Made by a program: the position numbers and the translations under genes. 64,000 nucleotides of DNA. Source: Candidatus Rokuibacteriota bacterium (GTDB lineage Bacteria > Methylomirabilota > Methylomirabilia > Rokubacteriales > CSP1-6). This document shows, piece after piece, positions 15,851-23,549 of the stretch (its first letter is position 1; every line of letters starts with the position of its first letter). The notes below the pieces were generated by a model, which saw only the letters and a list, made by a program, of their open reading frames with translations, had not been told where the DNA came from and ran no database searches. The DNA lies in the NCBI GenBank assembly GCA_016866775.1, contig VGLJ01000016.1, forward strand, positions 1-64,000. Reading direction: 5' to 3'.

Positions 15851-16891
15851 ATGGCGTTCGGATGGGGCATCGTCAGCACCGGCAAGCATCCCGACATCAA
15901 GATCGCGCCCGCGATCGCCGCCGCGACGGGCGGCGACCTCGTCGCCGCCTACAGCCGGGACCAGGCGCGCGCGGAGGCGTTCGCCCAGAAGCACGGCGCG
16001 CGCGCGGCATACAGCAAGGTGAGCGACCTGCTGGCGGATTCGCGCGTGGACGGCGTCTTCGTCGCTTCGCCCAACGCGTTGCACGCGGAGCACGTCGTGC
16101 AGGCGGCGCAGGCGCGCAAGCACGTGCTGTGCGAGAAGCCGATGGCCACCACCACCGCCGACGCTGTCGGCATGGTCCAGGCGTGTCGCCGCGCCGGCGT
16201 CACGCTCGGCATCGCGTTCAACCTGCGCCAGCATCCGGCCAGCATCCGAGCACGCGACGTCATCGCATCCGGCGCGCTCGGCCGCATCGTCCTCGTGCAG
16301 GCGCAGTGGGCATTCGGCGTCCGCGGCCGCGACGGCTCGCCGCCGCGCAACGCGCTGACGCAGTGGTGGGACACGCCGGACCTGATCGGTGGCGCGTCCA
16401 CGATGATGGGCACCGGCGTGCACTCGGTCGATCTCCTGCGCTTCGTCCTGGGCAGCGACGTGGAGGAAGTGACGGCGGTCACCGACGGCCAGACGGCGGC
16501 GCGCCCGCTGGAACAGATCGCGTGCCTCACGCTCCGCTTCGCCAACCGCACCGTCGGACAGGTCGTCGCCAGCCGGCTCCTGCCCGACTCGCGGAACGAC
16601 TTCCGCGTGTACGGCATCAACGGCGCGATCCTCGGCCATCACTCGATGTGGGAGGCGCGCACCGGGCGCTTCGAGATCACGAGCGACACCGTCAACGAGC
16701 GCTTCGAGTACCCCGAGGAATTGCTCCCGAATTACGTCGCCGAGATCGAGGACTTCCAGCGCGCCGTCGCGACCGGCGGGCAGCCGGCGGCGACGGGGAT
16801 CGACGGTCTCCGCGTGGTCGAGGTGACACTCGCGATGATCGAGTCCGCGCGTACCGGCCGCACCGTCACGGTCCAGCGCACGGATCCGTAG
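15851..16891 (+). CDS. Gfo/Idh/MocA family oxidoreductase
   Basis: A 346-residue NAD(P)-dependent oxidoreductase of the glucose-fructose oxidoreductase family. The N-terminal Rossmann domain contains the family's catalytic CEKPMATT segment after HVLCEKP, with ASPNALHAEHV before it. The C-terminal alpha/beta domain follows, including GTGVHSVDLLRFVLG. Such enzymes oxidise sugars, inositols or related alcohols; the exact substrate is unclear. ATG 15851 lacks a ribosome-binding site but has a -10-like TACCAT 8 bases upstream. The YgiQ gene begins 9 bases after its stop. Confidence 0.92.
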   Translation: MAFGWGIVSTGKHPDIKIAPAIAAATGGDLVAAYSRDQARAEAFAQKHGARAAYSKVSDLLADSRVDGVFVASPNALHAEHVVQAAQARKHVLCEKPMATTTADAVGMVQACRRAGVTLGIAFNLRQHPASIRARDVIASGALGRIVLVQAQWAFGVRGRDGSPPRNALTQWWDTPDLIGGASTMMGTGVHSVDLLRFVLGSDVEEVTAVTDGQTAARPLEQIACLTLRFANRTVGQVVASRLLPDSRNDFRVYGINGAILGHHSMWEARTGRFEITSDTVNERFEYPEELLPNYVAEIEDFQRAVATGGQPAATGIDGLRVVEVTLAMIESARTGRTVTVQRTDP

Positions 16892-16900
16892 TCACGGCGA

Positions 16901-18757
16901 ATGGCTGTCAGTCGTTCGGTGCCGAGTCCACGGTTCCTCCCGACGTCGCGCGCCGATCTCGACGCGCGCGGCTGGAGCGAGGTGGACGTCGTCATCGTGA
17001 GCGGCGACGCGTACGTCGATCATCCGGCGTTCGGGCCGGTCCTCATCGCGCGGTTCCTCGAGGGCCGCGGCTTCAAGGTGGGTGTCATCGCGCAACCCGA
17101 CTGGCGGAGCGCCGAGCCGTTTCTGGCGCTCGGCAAGCCGCGGCTCTTCTTCGGCGTGTCCGCGGGCAACCTCGACTCGATGCTGAACCGCCTGACCGCG
17201 CAGAAGAAGAACCGCTCGGAGGACCAGTACAGCCCGGGCGGGAGGACGAGCTGTCGCCCCGATCGCGCGAGCGTCGTGTACGCGCAGCGATGTCGCGAGG
17301 CGTATCCCGGCGTGCCCGTCATCCTCGGCGGCATCGAGGCCTCGCTGCGGCGCATCGCGCACTACGACTACTGGAGCGACACCGTGCGCCGCTCGATGCT
17401 GCTCGACGCCAAGGCCGACATGCTCGTGTTCGGCATGGGCGAGCGGCCCATCTGGGAAGTCGCCGACCGTGTGAACCGCGGCGAGCGCATCGGCGAGATC
17501 CGCGACGTGCGGGGCACCGCGTTCCCGATCAGCGACGCGGAGATGCGGCGGCACGAGGCGGATCCGGCACGCATGGTCGCGGATCGCAAGGTCGTGGTGC
17601 TGCCGTCGTACGAGGAGGTCTCGACCGACAAGCGCGCGTTCGCGGAGATGTCGCGCAAGTTCCAGCTCGAGACGAACCCCGGGAACGCCCGTCCGCTGGC
17701 CCAGCGTCACGCGAAGCGCGGGATCTACTTCAACCCGCCCGCGCTCCCCCTGGAAGACGGCCCCGGTCGTGGCGGCGTGTCGATGGACGAGCTGTACGAT
17801 CTGCCCTTCACGCGCGTGCCGCACCCGATGTACGAGGAGCGCATCCCCGCGTACGACACCGTCAAGCACTCGCTCGTGCTCATGCGCGGATGCTTCGGCG
17901 GCTGCACGTTCTGCTCGATCACCGAGCACGAAGGCCGCGTGATCCAGAACCGCTCGGCGGAGAGCGTGCTGCGCGAGATCCGCGCGCTCCGTCGGCAGGG
18001 CGACTTCCGCGGGACGATCACCGACCTCGGTGGGCCCACCGCGAACATGTACAAGCTCGCGTGCAAGAGCCCGGACATCGAGGCGAAGTGCCGGCGGCTC
18101 TCGTGCGTGCATCCCGGCGTGTGCGAGAACCTCAAGACCGATCACGGCCCGCTGATCCAGCTCATGCGCCGCGTGCGCGAGGAAGACGGCGTGAAGCACG
18201 TCTTCATCGCGAGCGGCGTGCGCTACGACCTCGCGGAGCGCTCGCCGGAGTACGTCGAGGAGCTCGCGCGCCACCACGTGGGCGGCCAGTTGTCGGTCGC
18301 GCCGGAGCACGTGAGCCCGCGCGTGCTCGAGAAGATGAAGAAGCCGGGGATCGAGAGCTACGAGCGGTTCCAGACGATGTTCGCGTGCGCGAGCCGGGAC
18401 GCGGGCAAGGAGCAGTACGACATCCCCTACTTCATCAGCGGCCATCCCGGCTCCACGCTCGAGGACATGGTGGAGCTCGCGCTGTGGCTCAAGAAGAACG
18501 GGCGCCGGCCGCGCCAGGTGCAGGACTTCATCCCGACACCGATGGCGATGGCGACGTGCATGTACTACACCGGCATCGACCCGCTCACGATGCAGCCGGT
18601 CTACACCGCGACGGGCTTGCGGGCGAAGAAGCTGCAGAAAGCGCTGCTGCTCTACTGGAGCCCGGACCAGTGGCCGCTCGCGCGCGAGGCGCTGCGCGAG
18701 GCGGGCCGCGCGGATCTCATCGGGACCGGCGCGAACGCGCTCGTCCCGCCGGCCTAG
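16901..18757 (+). CDS. YgiQ family radical SAM protein
   Basis: A 618-residue radical SAM protein of the YgiQ family. The [4Fe-4S] cluster motif is CFGGCTFC with Cys331, Cys335 and Cys338, and the N-terminal UPF0313-type domain starts with [15 protein letters not shown]. The C-terminal part has the conserved [19 protein letters not shown]. coli YgiQ is about 120 residues longer, mainly at the C-terminus. The reaction catalysed is not known to me. It lies between the Gfo/Idh gene (9-base gap) and an SDR gene (9-base gap), probably in one transcript. Confidence 0.93.
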   Translation: MAVSRSVPSPRFLPTSRADLDARGWSEVDVVIVSGDAYVDHPAFGPVLIARFLEGRGFKVGVIAQPDWRSAEPFLALGKPRLFFGVSAGNLDSMLNRLTAQKKNRSEDQYSPGGRTSCRPDRASVVYAQRCREAYPGVPVILGGIEASLRRIAHYDYWSDTVRRSMLLDAKADMLVFGMGERPIWEVADRVNRGERIGEIRDVRGTAFPISDAEMRRHEADPARMVADRKVVVLPSYEEVSTDKRAFAEMSRKFQLETNPGNARPLAQRHAKRGIYFNPPALPLEDGPGRGGVSMDELYDLPFTRVPHPMYEERIPAYDTVKHSLVLMRGCFGGCTFCSITEHEGRVIQNRSAESVLREIRALRRQGDFRGTITDLGGPTANMYKLACKSPDIEAKCRRLSCVHPGVCENLKTDHGPLIQLMRRVREEDGVKHVFIASGVRYDLAERSPEYVEELARHHVGGQLSVAPEHVSPRVLEKMKKPGIESYERFQTMFACASRDAGKEQYDIPYFISGHPGSTLEDMVELALWLKKNGRRPRQVQDFIPTPMAMATCMYYTGIDPLTMQPVYTATGLRAKKLQKALLLYWSPDQWPLAREALREAGRADLIGTGANALVPPA

Positions 18758-18766
18758 GAGAACTCC

Positions 18767-19558
18767 ATGGACCTCGAGCTGAAGGGCAAGGTGGCGATCG
18801 TCGGCGGCGCGAGCAAGGGGCTCGGCCGCGCGTGCGCGCAGGTGCTGGCCGCCGAAGGCGCGCGCGTGGCCGTGTGCAGCCGCACGAAGGCGGACCTCGA
18901 CAAGGCCGCGCAGGAGATTCACGACACGACCGGCAGCGACGTCTTCGCGTTCGCCGGCGACCTCGACACGCACGACACCATCAAGGCCCTCATCGCCGCG
19001 ACGGTGGAGCGCTTCGGCCGGCTCGACATCATGGTGAACAACTCCGGCGGCCCGCCCCTCGCGCGCTCCAACAGCGCCACCGAGGAGCAGTGGGCGACGG
19101 CGCTGGACCGGTCGCTGCTGTTCTTCGCGCGCATGTCGCGCGAGGCGCTGCCGCACCTGAAGAAGAACGGCGCCGGCCGCATCATCAACGTCCTGGCGAG
19201 CACGGTCTATCAGCCGATCCCGAACCTCGCGCTCTCCGGCGTCACCCGGATGGGCGTGGTGGCGTTCGCCAAGAGCCTCGCGGACGAGGTCGGCCGCGAC
19301 GGCATCCTCGTGAACAACGTGTGCCCCGGCTCGCTGCTGAGCGAGCGGATGCTCTCGAACGTCACGTCACGCGCGAAGGAGCTGGGCATCTCCGTGGAGG
19401 CGGCGCTCGCTCAGCGTGCCGCCGAGACGGCGGTGGGACGCGTGGGCGACGTGATGGAGATGGCGTATCTGGTGGCGTTCCTCGCCTCGAGCCGGGCGAG
19501 CTACATCACGGGCACGACGATGCGCGTGGACGGCGGCCTCGTCCGGTCGCTCCTCTGA
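18767..19558 (+). CDS. SDR family oxidoreductase lacking the usual YxxxK
   Basis: A 263-residue short-chain dehydrogenase with a normal Rossmann N-terminus (IVGGASKGLGRA, then VNNSGGP). At the active site the usual Ser-Tyr-x-x-x-Lys is not seen: the sequence runs NVLASTVYQPIPNLALSGVT, then RMGVVAFAKSLA, so the position of YxxxK reads LSGVTR. I recall a subfamily of SDRs with this replacement, so it is probably natural divergence rather than damage. The NNVCPG and ITGTTMRVDGG ends are typical. It follows YgiQ by 9 bases and its stop overlaps the next start as TGATG. Confidence 0.88.
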   Translation: MDLELKGKVAIVGGASKGLGRACAQVLAAEGARVAVCSRTKADLDKAAQEIHDTTGSDVFAFAGDLDTHDTIKALIAATVERFGRLDIMVNNSGGPPLARSNSATEEQWATALDRSLLFFARMSREALPHLKKNGAGRIINVLASTVYQPIPNLALSGVTRMGVVAFAKSLADEVGRDGILVNNVCPGSLLSERMLSNVTSRAKELGISVEAALAQRAAETAVGRVGDVMEMAYLVAFLASSRASYITGTTMRVDGGLVRSLL

Positions 19559-20187
19559 TGTACAACCCCAAGCACTTCGAGGAGACACGGGTCGACGTGC
19601 TGCACGCGCACATCCGCGCGCATCCGCTCGGCGCGCTGGTGGTGATGACGCCCGAGGGCCTCGACGCGAACCACATCCCGATCGAGGTCGATCCCGATCC
19701 GGCGCCGTTCGGCACGCTCCGCGGCCACATCGCGCGCGCGAATCCCGTCTGGCGGCAGGCGCACGAGGCGCCGGCCCTCGCGATCTTCCAGGGACCGAGC
19801 ACCTATATCTCTCCGGCGTGGTACGTCACGAAGCGCGAGACCGCCAAGGTGGTGCCGACGTGGAACTACGCGGTCGTGCACGCGCACGGCACGCTGCGCT
19901 TCATCGACGACCGCGACTGGCTCCGCGCGTTCGTCACGCGCCTGACGGACCGTCACGAAGCCGGCCGTCCCGAGCCGTGGAAGGTGACGGACGCGCCCGC
20001 CGACTACGTCGACAACATGGTCGGCGCGATCATCGGGCTCGAGCTGCCGATCGCGCGTCTCGTCGGCAAGTGGAAGGTCAGCCAGAACCGTCCGCCGCGC
20101 GACCGCGAGGGCGTCGTCGAGGGATTGGCCGCGGAGCACGGCGACGCGGGAGCCACGATGGCCGACCTGGTCCGGCGGACGCTCTAG
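19558..20187 (+). CDS. FMN-binding PaiB-like protein
   Basis: A 209-residue split-barrel flavoprotein of the PaiB (FMN-binding negative transcriptional regulator) family. Diagnostic stretches are MYNPKHFEE at the N-terminus, GPSTYISPAWYVTK, VPTWNYAVVHAHG, and GKWKVSQNR near the C-terminus. PaiB in Bacillus represses protease and sporulation genes, but most homologues are untested and may be flavin enzymes. ATG 19558 overlaps the SDR stop (TGATG). The stop overlaps the convergent LLM gene by 4 bases. Likely cytoplasmic. Confidence 0.92.
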   Translation: MYNPKHFEETRVDVLHAHIRAHPLGALVVMTPEGLDANHIPIEVDPDPAPFGTLRGHIARANPVWRQAHEAPALAIFQGPSTYISPAWYVTKRETAKVVPTWNYAVVHAHGTLRFIDDRDWLRAFVTRLTDRHEAGRPEPWKVTDAPADYVDNMVGAIIGLELPIARLVGKWKVSQNRPPRDREGVVEGLAAEHGDAGATMADLVRRTL

Positions 20188-21248
20188 CGGAAGCGCGGGA
20201 TCACGGCCTCGCCGAAGCGGCGCATCGCGTCCATCACCCGCGCGTGCGGGAGGAAGCCCACGCTCATCTGACACAGCACGTGGTGCGTGCCGGCGTCACG
20301 CATCGCCGCCACCTGCTCCGCCACGCGCGCGGGCGTGCCACAGAGTGCTGCGTTCTCGAGCGCGTAGCGCACGCCGTCCTCGTGCGAGAGCGTGGGGTCG
20401 TTCCACGGGTTCACGCGCGCCTCGGCCACGCGGAAGTCGCGCGGGTTGTGCGCGGCGCGCGCGTCGAGCTGGTGCCGTCGCGTGTCGAGCAGCGCCGCGC
20501 CCAGCTCCTCTTCGGCTTGCGCCTGGCTCTCCGCCACGTGCACCCACCGCCACACCGCGGCCTTCTCACGCAGATCGCGCTGGCTGGCGGCATCGAGCCC
20601 GCTCTCCGCGAGGCCGGCTTCATACAGCGCGAAGCGTTCCGGCAGACGCGCGAGCGGGACCCGCGCGATGAGGATCGGCGCGCCGATCCGGCCGCAGTCC
20701 TTCACGGAGCTCGCCGACGAGACCGCGCGCCAGATCGGCGGATGCGGCTGCTGGCGCGGCCGCGGGCGCAGCTCCGGCAGGCGGAGCTGGTAGAAGTTGC
20801 CGTCGTGGACGAGCGGCGTCTCCGTCCACGCGCGGATCAGGACGTCGAGCGTCTCCTCCATGCGCACGCGGCTGTCGTCGGAGCGGAGCCCGTAGCCGAC
20901 GAACTCGTACTCGTTGTAGTTCGTCCCGTGGCCGACGCCGACGTCGAGCCGGCCGTCGGAGAGGTTGTCGAGGAGCGCGAGCTGCGTCGCGAGCCGGATC
21001 GGATGACGGAGCGCGAGCTGCACCACCGCGAAGCCGATCCGAATGCGTGAGGTCTGCATGGCGATGGCGCTCGCGAACGGGATCGGATCGCAGTAGACGC
21101 TCTCGCCCGTGAAGTTGTGCTCGGTGAGCCAGATGCCGTCGAAGCCGGCGGTCTCGGCGAAGCAGGACTCCGTCAGGAGGTCCTGGATCGCCTGCTGATC
21201 CTCGTCGCCCGAGTGCGCGTGGCTGAGTGTCAGCCAGCCGAAACGCAT
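20184..21248 (-). CDS. LLM class flavin-dependent oxidoreductase
   Basis: A 354-residue luciferase-like monooxygenase with a TIM-barrel pattern: FAETAGFDGIWLTEHNF, DPIPFASAIAMQTSRIRIG and LDNLSDGRLDVGVGHG are the usual flavin-binding landmarks. Such proteins use FMNH2 or F420 with O2 or other acceptors; the substrate is unknown. Start is best at ATG 21248, overlapping the upstream LLM stop (TGATG); TTG 21251 directly before it is an alternative. It is the last gene of a coupled run of binding protein, LLM, LLM. Confidence 0.92.
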   Translation of the reverse strand: MRFGWLTLSHAHSGDEDQQAIQDLLTESCFAETAGFDGIWLTEHNFTGESVYCDPIPFASAIAMQTSRIRIGFAVVQLALRHPIRLATQLALLDNLSDGRLDVGVGHGTNYNEYEFVGYGLRSDDSRVRMEETLDVLIRAWTETPLVHDGNFYQLRLPELRPRPRQQPHPPIWRAVSSASSVKDCGRIGAPILIARVPLARLPERFALYEAGLAESGLDAASQRDLREKAAVWRWVHVAESQAQAEEELGAALLDTRRHQLDARAAHNPRDFRVAEARVNPWNDPTLSHEDGVRYALENAALCGTPARVAEQVAAMRDAGTHHVLCQMSVGFLPHARVMDAMRRFGEAVIPRFR

Positions 21249-22102
21249 CAAGCGTTGAGACCGAGCGTGCGGCCCGTATCCGCGGCGAAGCGCTCCAGCG
21301 CGGCCGTATCCATCTCGGGACGCGGCCGAAGGATCAGTCTGTCGACACCGGCACCGGCGTACGCGTCGATGATCGCCCTGTCCGGCACGCCGTAGCCGGG
21401 CGGCGTGATGCTGATCTCGAGCCGGCCCAGGTCCGCCGGCCGCGAGACCTTCTTCTCGGCGTCACGCAGCCCGTTGATCGACTTCTGCGTCTCGGCGACG
21501 TCGAGGCCGAACCCGTACCAGCCGTGCCCCTGCGTCACCGCACGGCGATACGCGGGCGGCGTGCGTCCGCCGACCACGATCGGAATCGGGTTCTGGACCG
21601 GACGCGGCATCGCCTGCACACCTTCGAACGAGACGAACGGGCCGTGATGCTTCGGCTTCGGCTGCGTCCACAGCGCGCGCATCGCCGCGAGGTAGTCGTC
21701 GCCGATGCGCCCGCGGTCCTTGAACGCGGCACCGGTCGAGCGCATCTCCGGCTCGCACCAGCCGACGCCGAGGCCGAAGATCACCCGCCCGTTCGAGAGC
21801 ACGTCGAGCGCCGCGAGCTGCTTCGCGAGCACGACCGCCTGCCGCTGCGGGAGGATGATGACGCCCGTCGCGAGCCGGATGCGCGACGTGTGCGCCGCGA
21901 GGAACGTGAGCGCGACGATCGGCTCCACCAGCCGCATGTCGGGCGGCATCGGTCGTCCCGCGACCGGCGGATCCGGCAGCACCACGTGGTCGGCCACCCA
22001 GAGCGACTCGAGTCCCGCCGCCTCGGCGGCCCGGCCGAGCCGCGCCATCGCGTCGGGGTGACCGCAGGTGTGCAGGTTGACCGAATGGAGGCCGACCTTC
22101 AC
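21248..22102 (-). CDS. LLM class (F420-dependent-type) oxidoreductase
   Basis: A 284-residue luciferase-like oxidoreductase. Flavin or F420-family landmarks include ESLWVADHVVLP, LTFLAAHTSRIRLATGVIIL, and LDVLSNGRVIFGLGVGWCEP. It is shorter than and only distantly related to its downstream neighbour, so the pair is not a recent duplication. The start is GTG 22102, overlapping the stop of the NMT1-like binding protein (GTGA). F420 use is typical of this subgroup but not provable here. The three coupled genes suggest import and oxidation of one compound. Confidence 0.92.
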   Translation of the reverse strand: MKVGLHSVNLHTCGHPDAMARLGRAAEAAGLESLWVADHVVLPDPPVAGRPMPPDMRLVEPIVALTFLAAHTSRIRLATGVIILPQRQAVVLAKQLAALDVLSNGRVIFGLGVGWCEPEMRSTGAAFKDRGRIGDDYLAAMRALWTQPKPKHHGPFVSFEGVQAMPRPVQNPIPIVVGGRTPPAYRRAVTQGHGWYGFGLDVAETQKSINGLRDAEKKVSRPADLGRLEISITPPGYGVPDRAIIDAYAGAGVDRLILRPRPEMDTAALERFAADTGRTLGLNA

Positions 22103-23019
22103 CGCGCGACCTCGTGCGCGCGGGCTTCGATCTTCCGGTCGATCTGCGTCGTGACGTCGAACGTGCCGTCGATCAGACCCCAGCTCGCCATCCACTCCCA
22201 CGCCCAGCGCGCGTCCGCCTCGGGAATGGGCGTCGGCTCTTTGAGCTGGATACGCCCGACGTTGAAGTCATCGGGCGTGAGCGACTGCACTTCGGGGCAG
22301 CCGGGGAAGTCGCGATGGAAATAGGTCATGTACCGGCGCTTGTCGGCGTTGATCAACGCGACCGCGCGCTTGATGCCGCGCAGGAGCGCCCCGTACGCGT
22401 CCGGATTCACGTCGGGAGACGCGACCCACGTGCCGTGGAAGAACGTGACGGACACGAGACGGCACCCGGCCTTCTCCGCCACCGTGATGTACGGCTCCTG
22501 GAACACGGTCGCCTCGAAGTCCCCGCGCATCAGCGCGGTGAACCGCTCGTTCGGCGGCGTCGCGGCGGGCACGGTGACGACGGCGTCGCGCGGCACCGCG
22601 CCCTCGAGCATCTGAAAGCCGGCGTACGCGGTGCCGTTGCCGTAGTCGAGGCCCACGCGCCTCCCGGCGAGATCCTGCGGAGTGTAGATGTCGGACGTCG
22701 GCGGAGCGACGAGGGCGCCACACACGACCATCGCTCGACGCCCGACCTGCAGCGCACCAACCTGGCTTCCCGCCACCCGGCGGTTATTGCCGCACTCTCA
22801 GGCCTGGTACATCGCGGCTTCGCCGCGTGCCTGGCGCCTCCCCTGGGTCGTCGCGGGATTCGTGGCCGTGCGCTGATCGAGGGGCGCGAGCGCATCGGTC
22901 ACCGGGCCGGCGATCGTGAGATCGAGGCCTTCCTCGGCGAAGAAACCCTCGTCCTTCGCCACCAGCACGTCGAGGCCGTTGAACGCCATCACCCGCTCGA
23001 TCGCCATCGTCAGCGCCAT
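22099..23019 (-). CDS. NMT1/THI5-like ABC substrate-binding protein with in-frame TGA
   Basis: A continuous 307-codon frame interrupted only by TGA at codon 74 (22800-22798). Before it the N-terminus reads FNGLDVLVAKDEGFFAEEG, and after it ECGNNRRVAGSQVGALQVG, RRVGLDYGNGTAYAGFQML and VFQEPYITVAEKAGCRLVSV, a typical NMT1-like binding domain. Both sides are in the same frame with no missing part. In relatives, as I recall, this point reads A-C-E-W-G-N, so TGA sits where Cys (TGC) is expected. It is either a nonsense mutation, a sequencing error or a selenocysteine codon; a hairpin follows at SECIS-like distance. Start ATG 23019 has AAGGAGG 8 bases before it. No signal peptide is seen, which is not unusual in this subgroup. 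It is coupled to the LLM gene. Confidence 0.75.
22770..22783 (-). promoter_or_regulatory. SECIS-like hairpin after the in-frame TGA
   Basis: On the coding strand CCGCC-GGGT-GGCGG forms a perfect 5-bp stem with a 4-base loop, beginning 15 bases after the TGA at 22798. The loop starts 20 bases after the TGA with GG, within the distance and loop rules usually given for bacterial SECIS elements. Short GC hairpins are frequent in this genome, so this alone is weak evidence. Confidence 0.3.
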
Positions 23020-23081
23020 CGCCGAGGCCTCCTTGAACCCGTCCGGAATGTGGGGCCATGATACGCCCGCGGAGGGACGCG

Positions 23082-23549
23082 ATGGCCACCTTCACGCTCA
23101 ACGTCAACGGAGCCGCCCGGCAGGTCACGCTCGAGCCCGACGCCCCGCTGCTCTACGTCCTGCGCAACGACCTCGAGCTGAACGGGCCCAAGTTCGGCTG
23201 CGGGCTCGCGCAGTGCGGCGCGTGCTCGGTGCTCGTCGACGGCAAGGAAGTCCGGTCGTGCGTGACACCCGTCTCCGCCGTCGCGAAGAGCCGGATCACG
23301 ACGATCGAAGGCCTCGGCACCCTGGACAAGCTCCATCCGCTGCAGCGCGCGTTCATCGAGGAGCAGGCGTGCCAGTGCGGGTTCTGCGGCAGCGGCATGG
23401 TGATGGCGGCCAAGGCGCTGCTCGACCGCAATCCCGCGCCGACCAATCACGAGATCCGGCAGGCGCTGAACGGGCACCTGTGCCGGTGCGCCTCGCACAC
23501 GCGCATCGTGCGCGCGGTGCAGCGCGCCGCGAAGGAGCTCCGGGCATGA
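23082..23549 (+). CDS. (2Fe-2S)-binding subunit of a molybdenum hydroxylase (IorA-like)
   Basis: A 155-residue small subunit of the xanthine-oxidase family carrying two [2Fe-2S] clusters. The plant-ferredoxin-type site has Cys40, Cys45, Cys48 (CGLAQCGAC) and Cys60; the second site has CQCGFC (Cys99, Cys102) and CRC (Cys134, Cys136). It passes electrons from the molybdenum centre. Start ATG 23082 follows GGAGGG. The stop overlaps the large-subunit start as ATGA. No FAD subunit is adjacent, as in isoquinoline 1-oxidoreductase and aldehyde oxidoreductase pairs. It is divergent from the NMT1-like gene. Confidence 0.95.
   Translation: MATFTLNVNGAARQVTLEPDAPLLYVLRNDLELNGPKFGCGLAQCGACSVLVDGKEVRSCVTPVSAVAKSRITTIEGLGTLDKLHPLQRAFIEEQACQCGFCGSGMVMAAKALLDRNPAPTNHEIRQALNGHLCRCASHTRIVRAVQRAAKELRA

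Noticed and set aside
15532-20187. A plus-strand reading frame of about 1550 codons ending with the PaiB-like gene
   Set aside because: Only its last 209 codons are a real gene; the rest is Arg/Ala-rich shadow of the Gfo/Idh, YgiQ and SDR genes in another frame, as expected at this GC content.
22770-22783. Treating the hairpin as proof of selenocysteine
   Set aside because: Five-base GC stems are frequent in this DNA and no Sec machinery is visible; it is kept only as a hypothesis to test.
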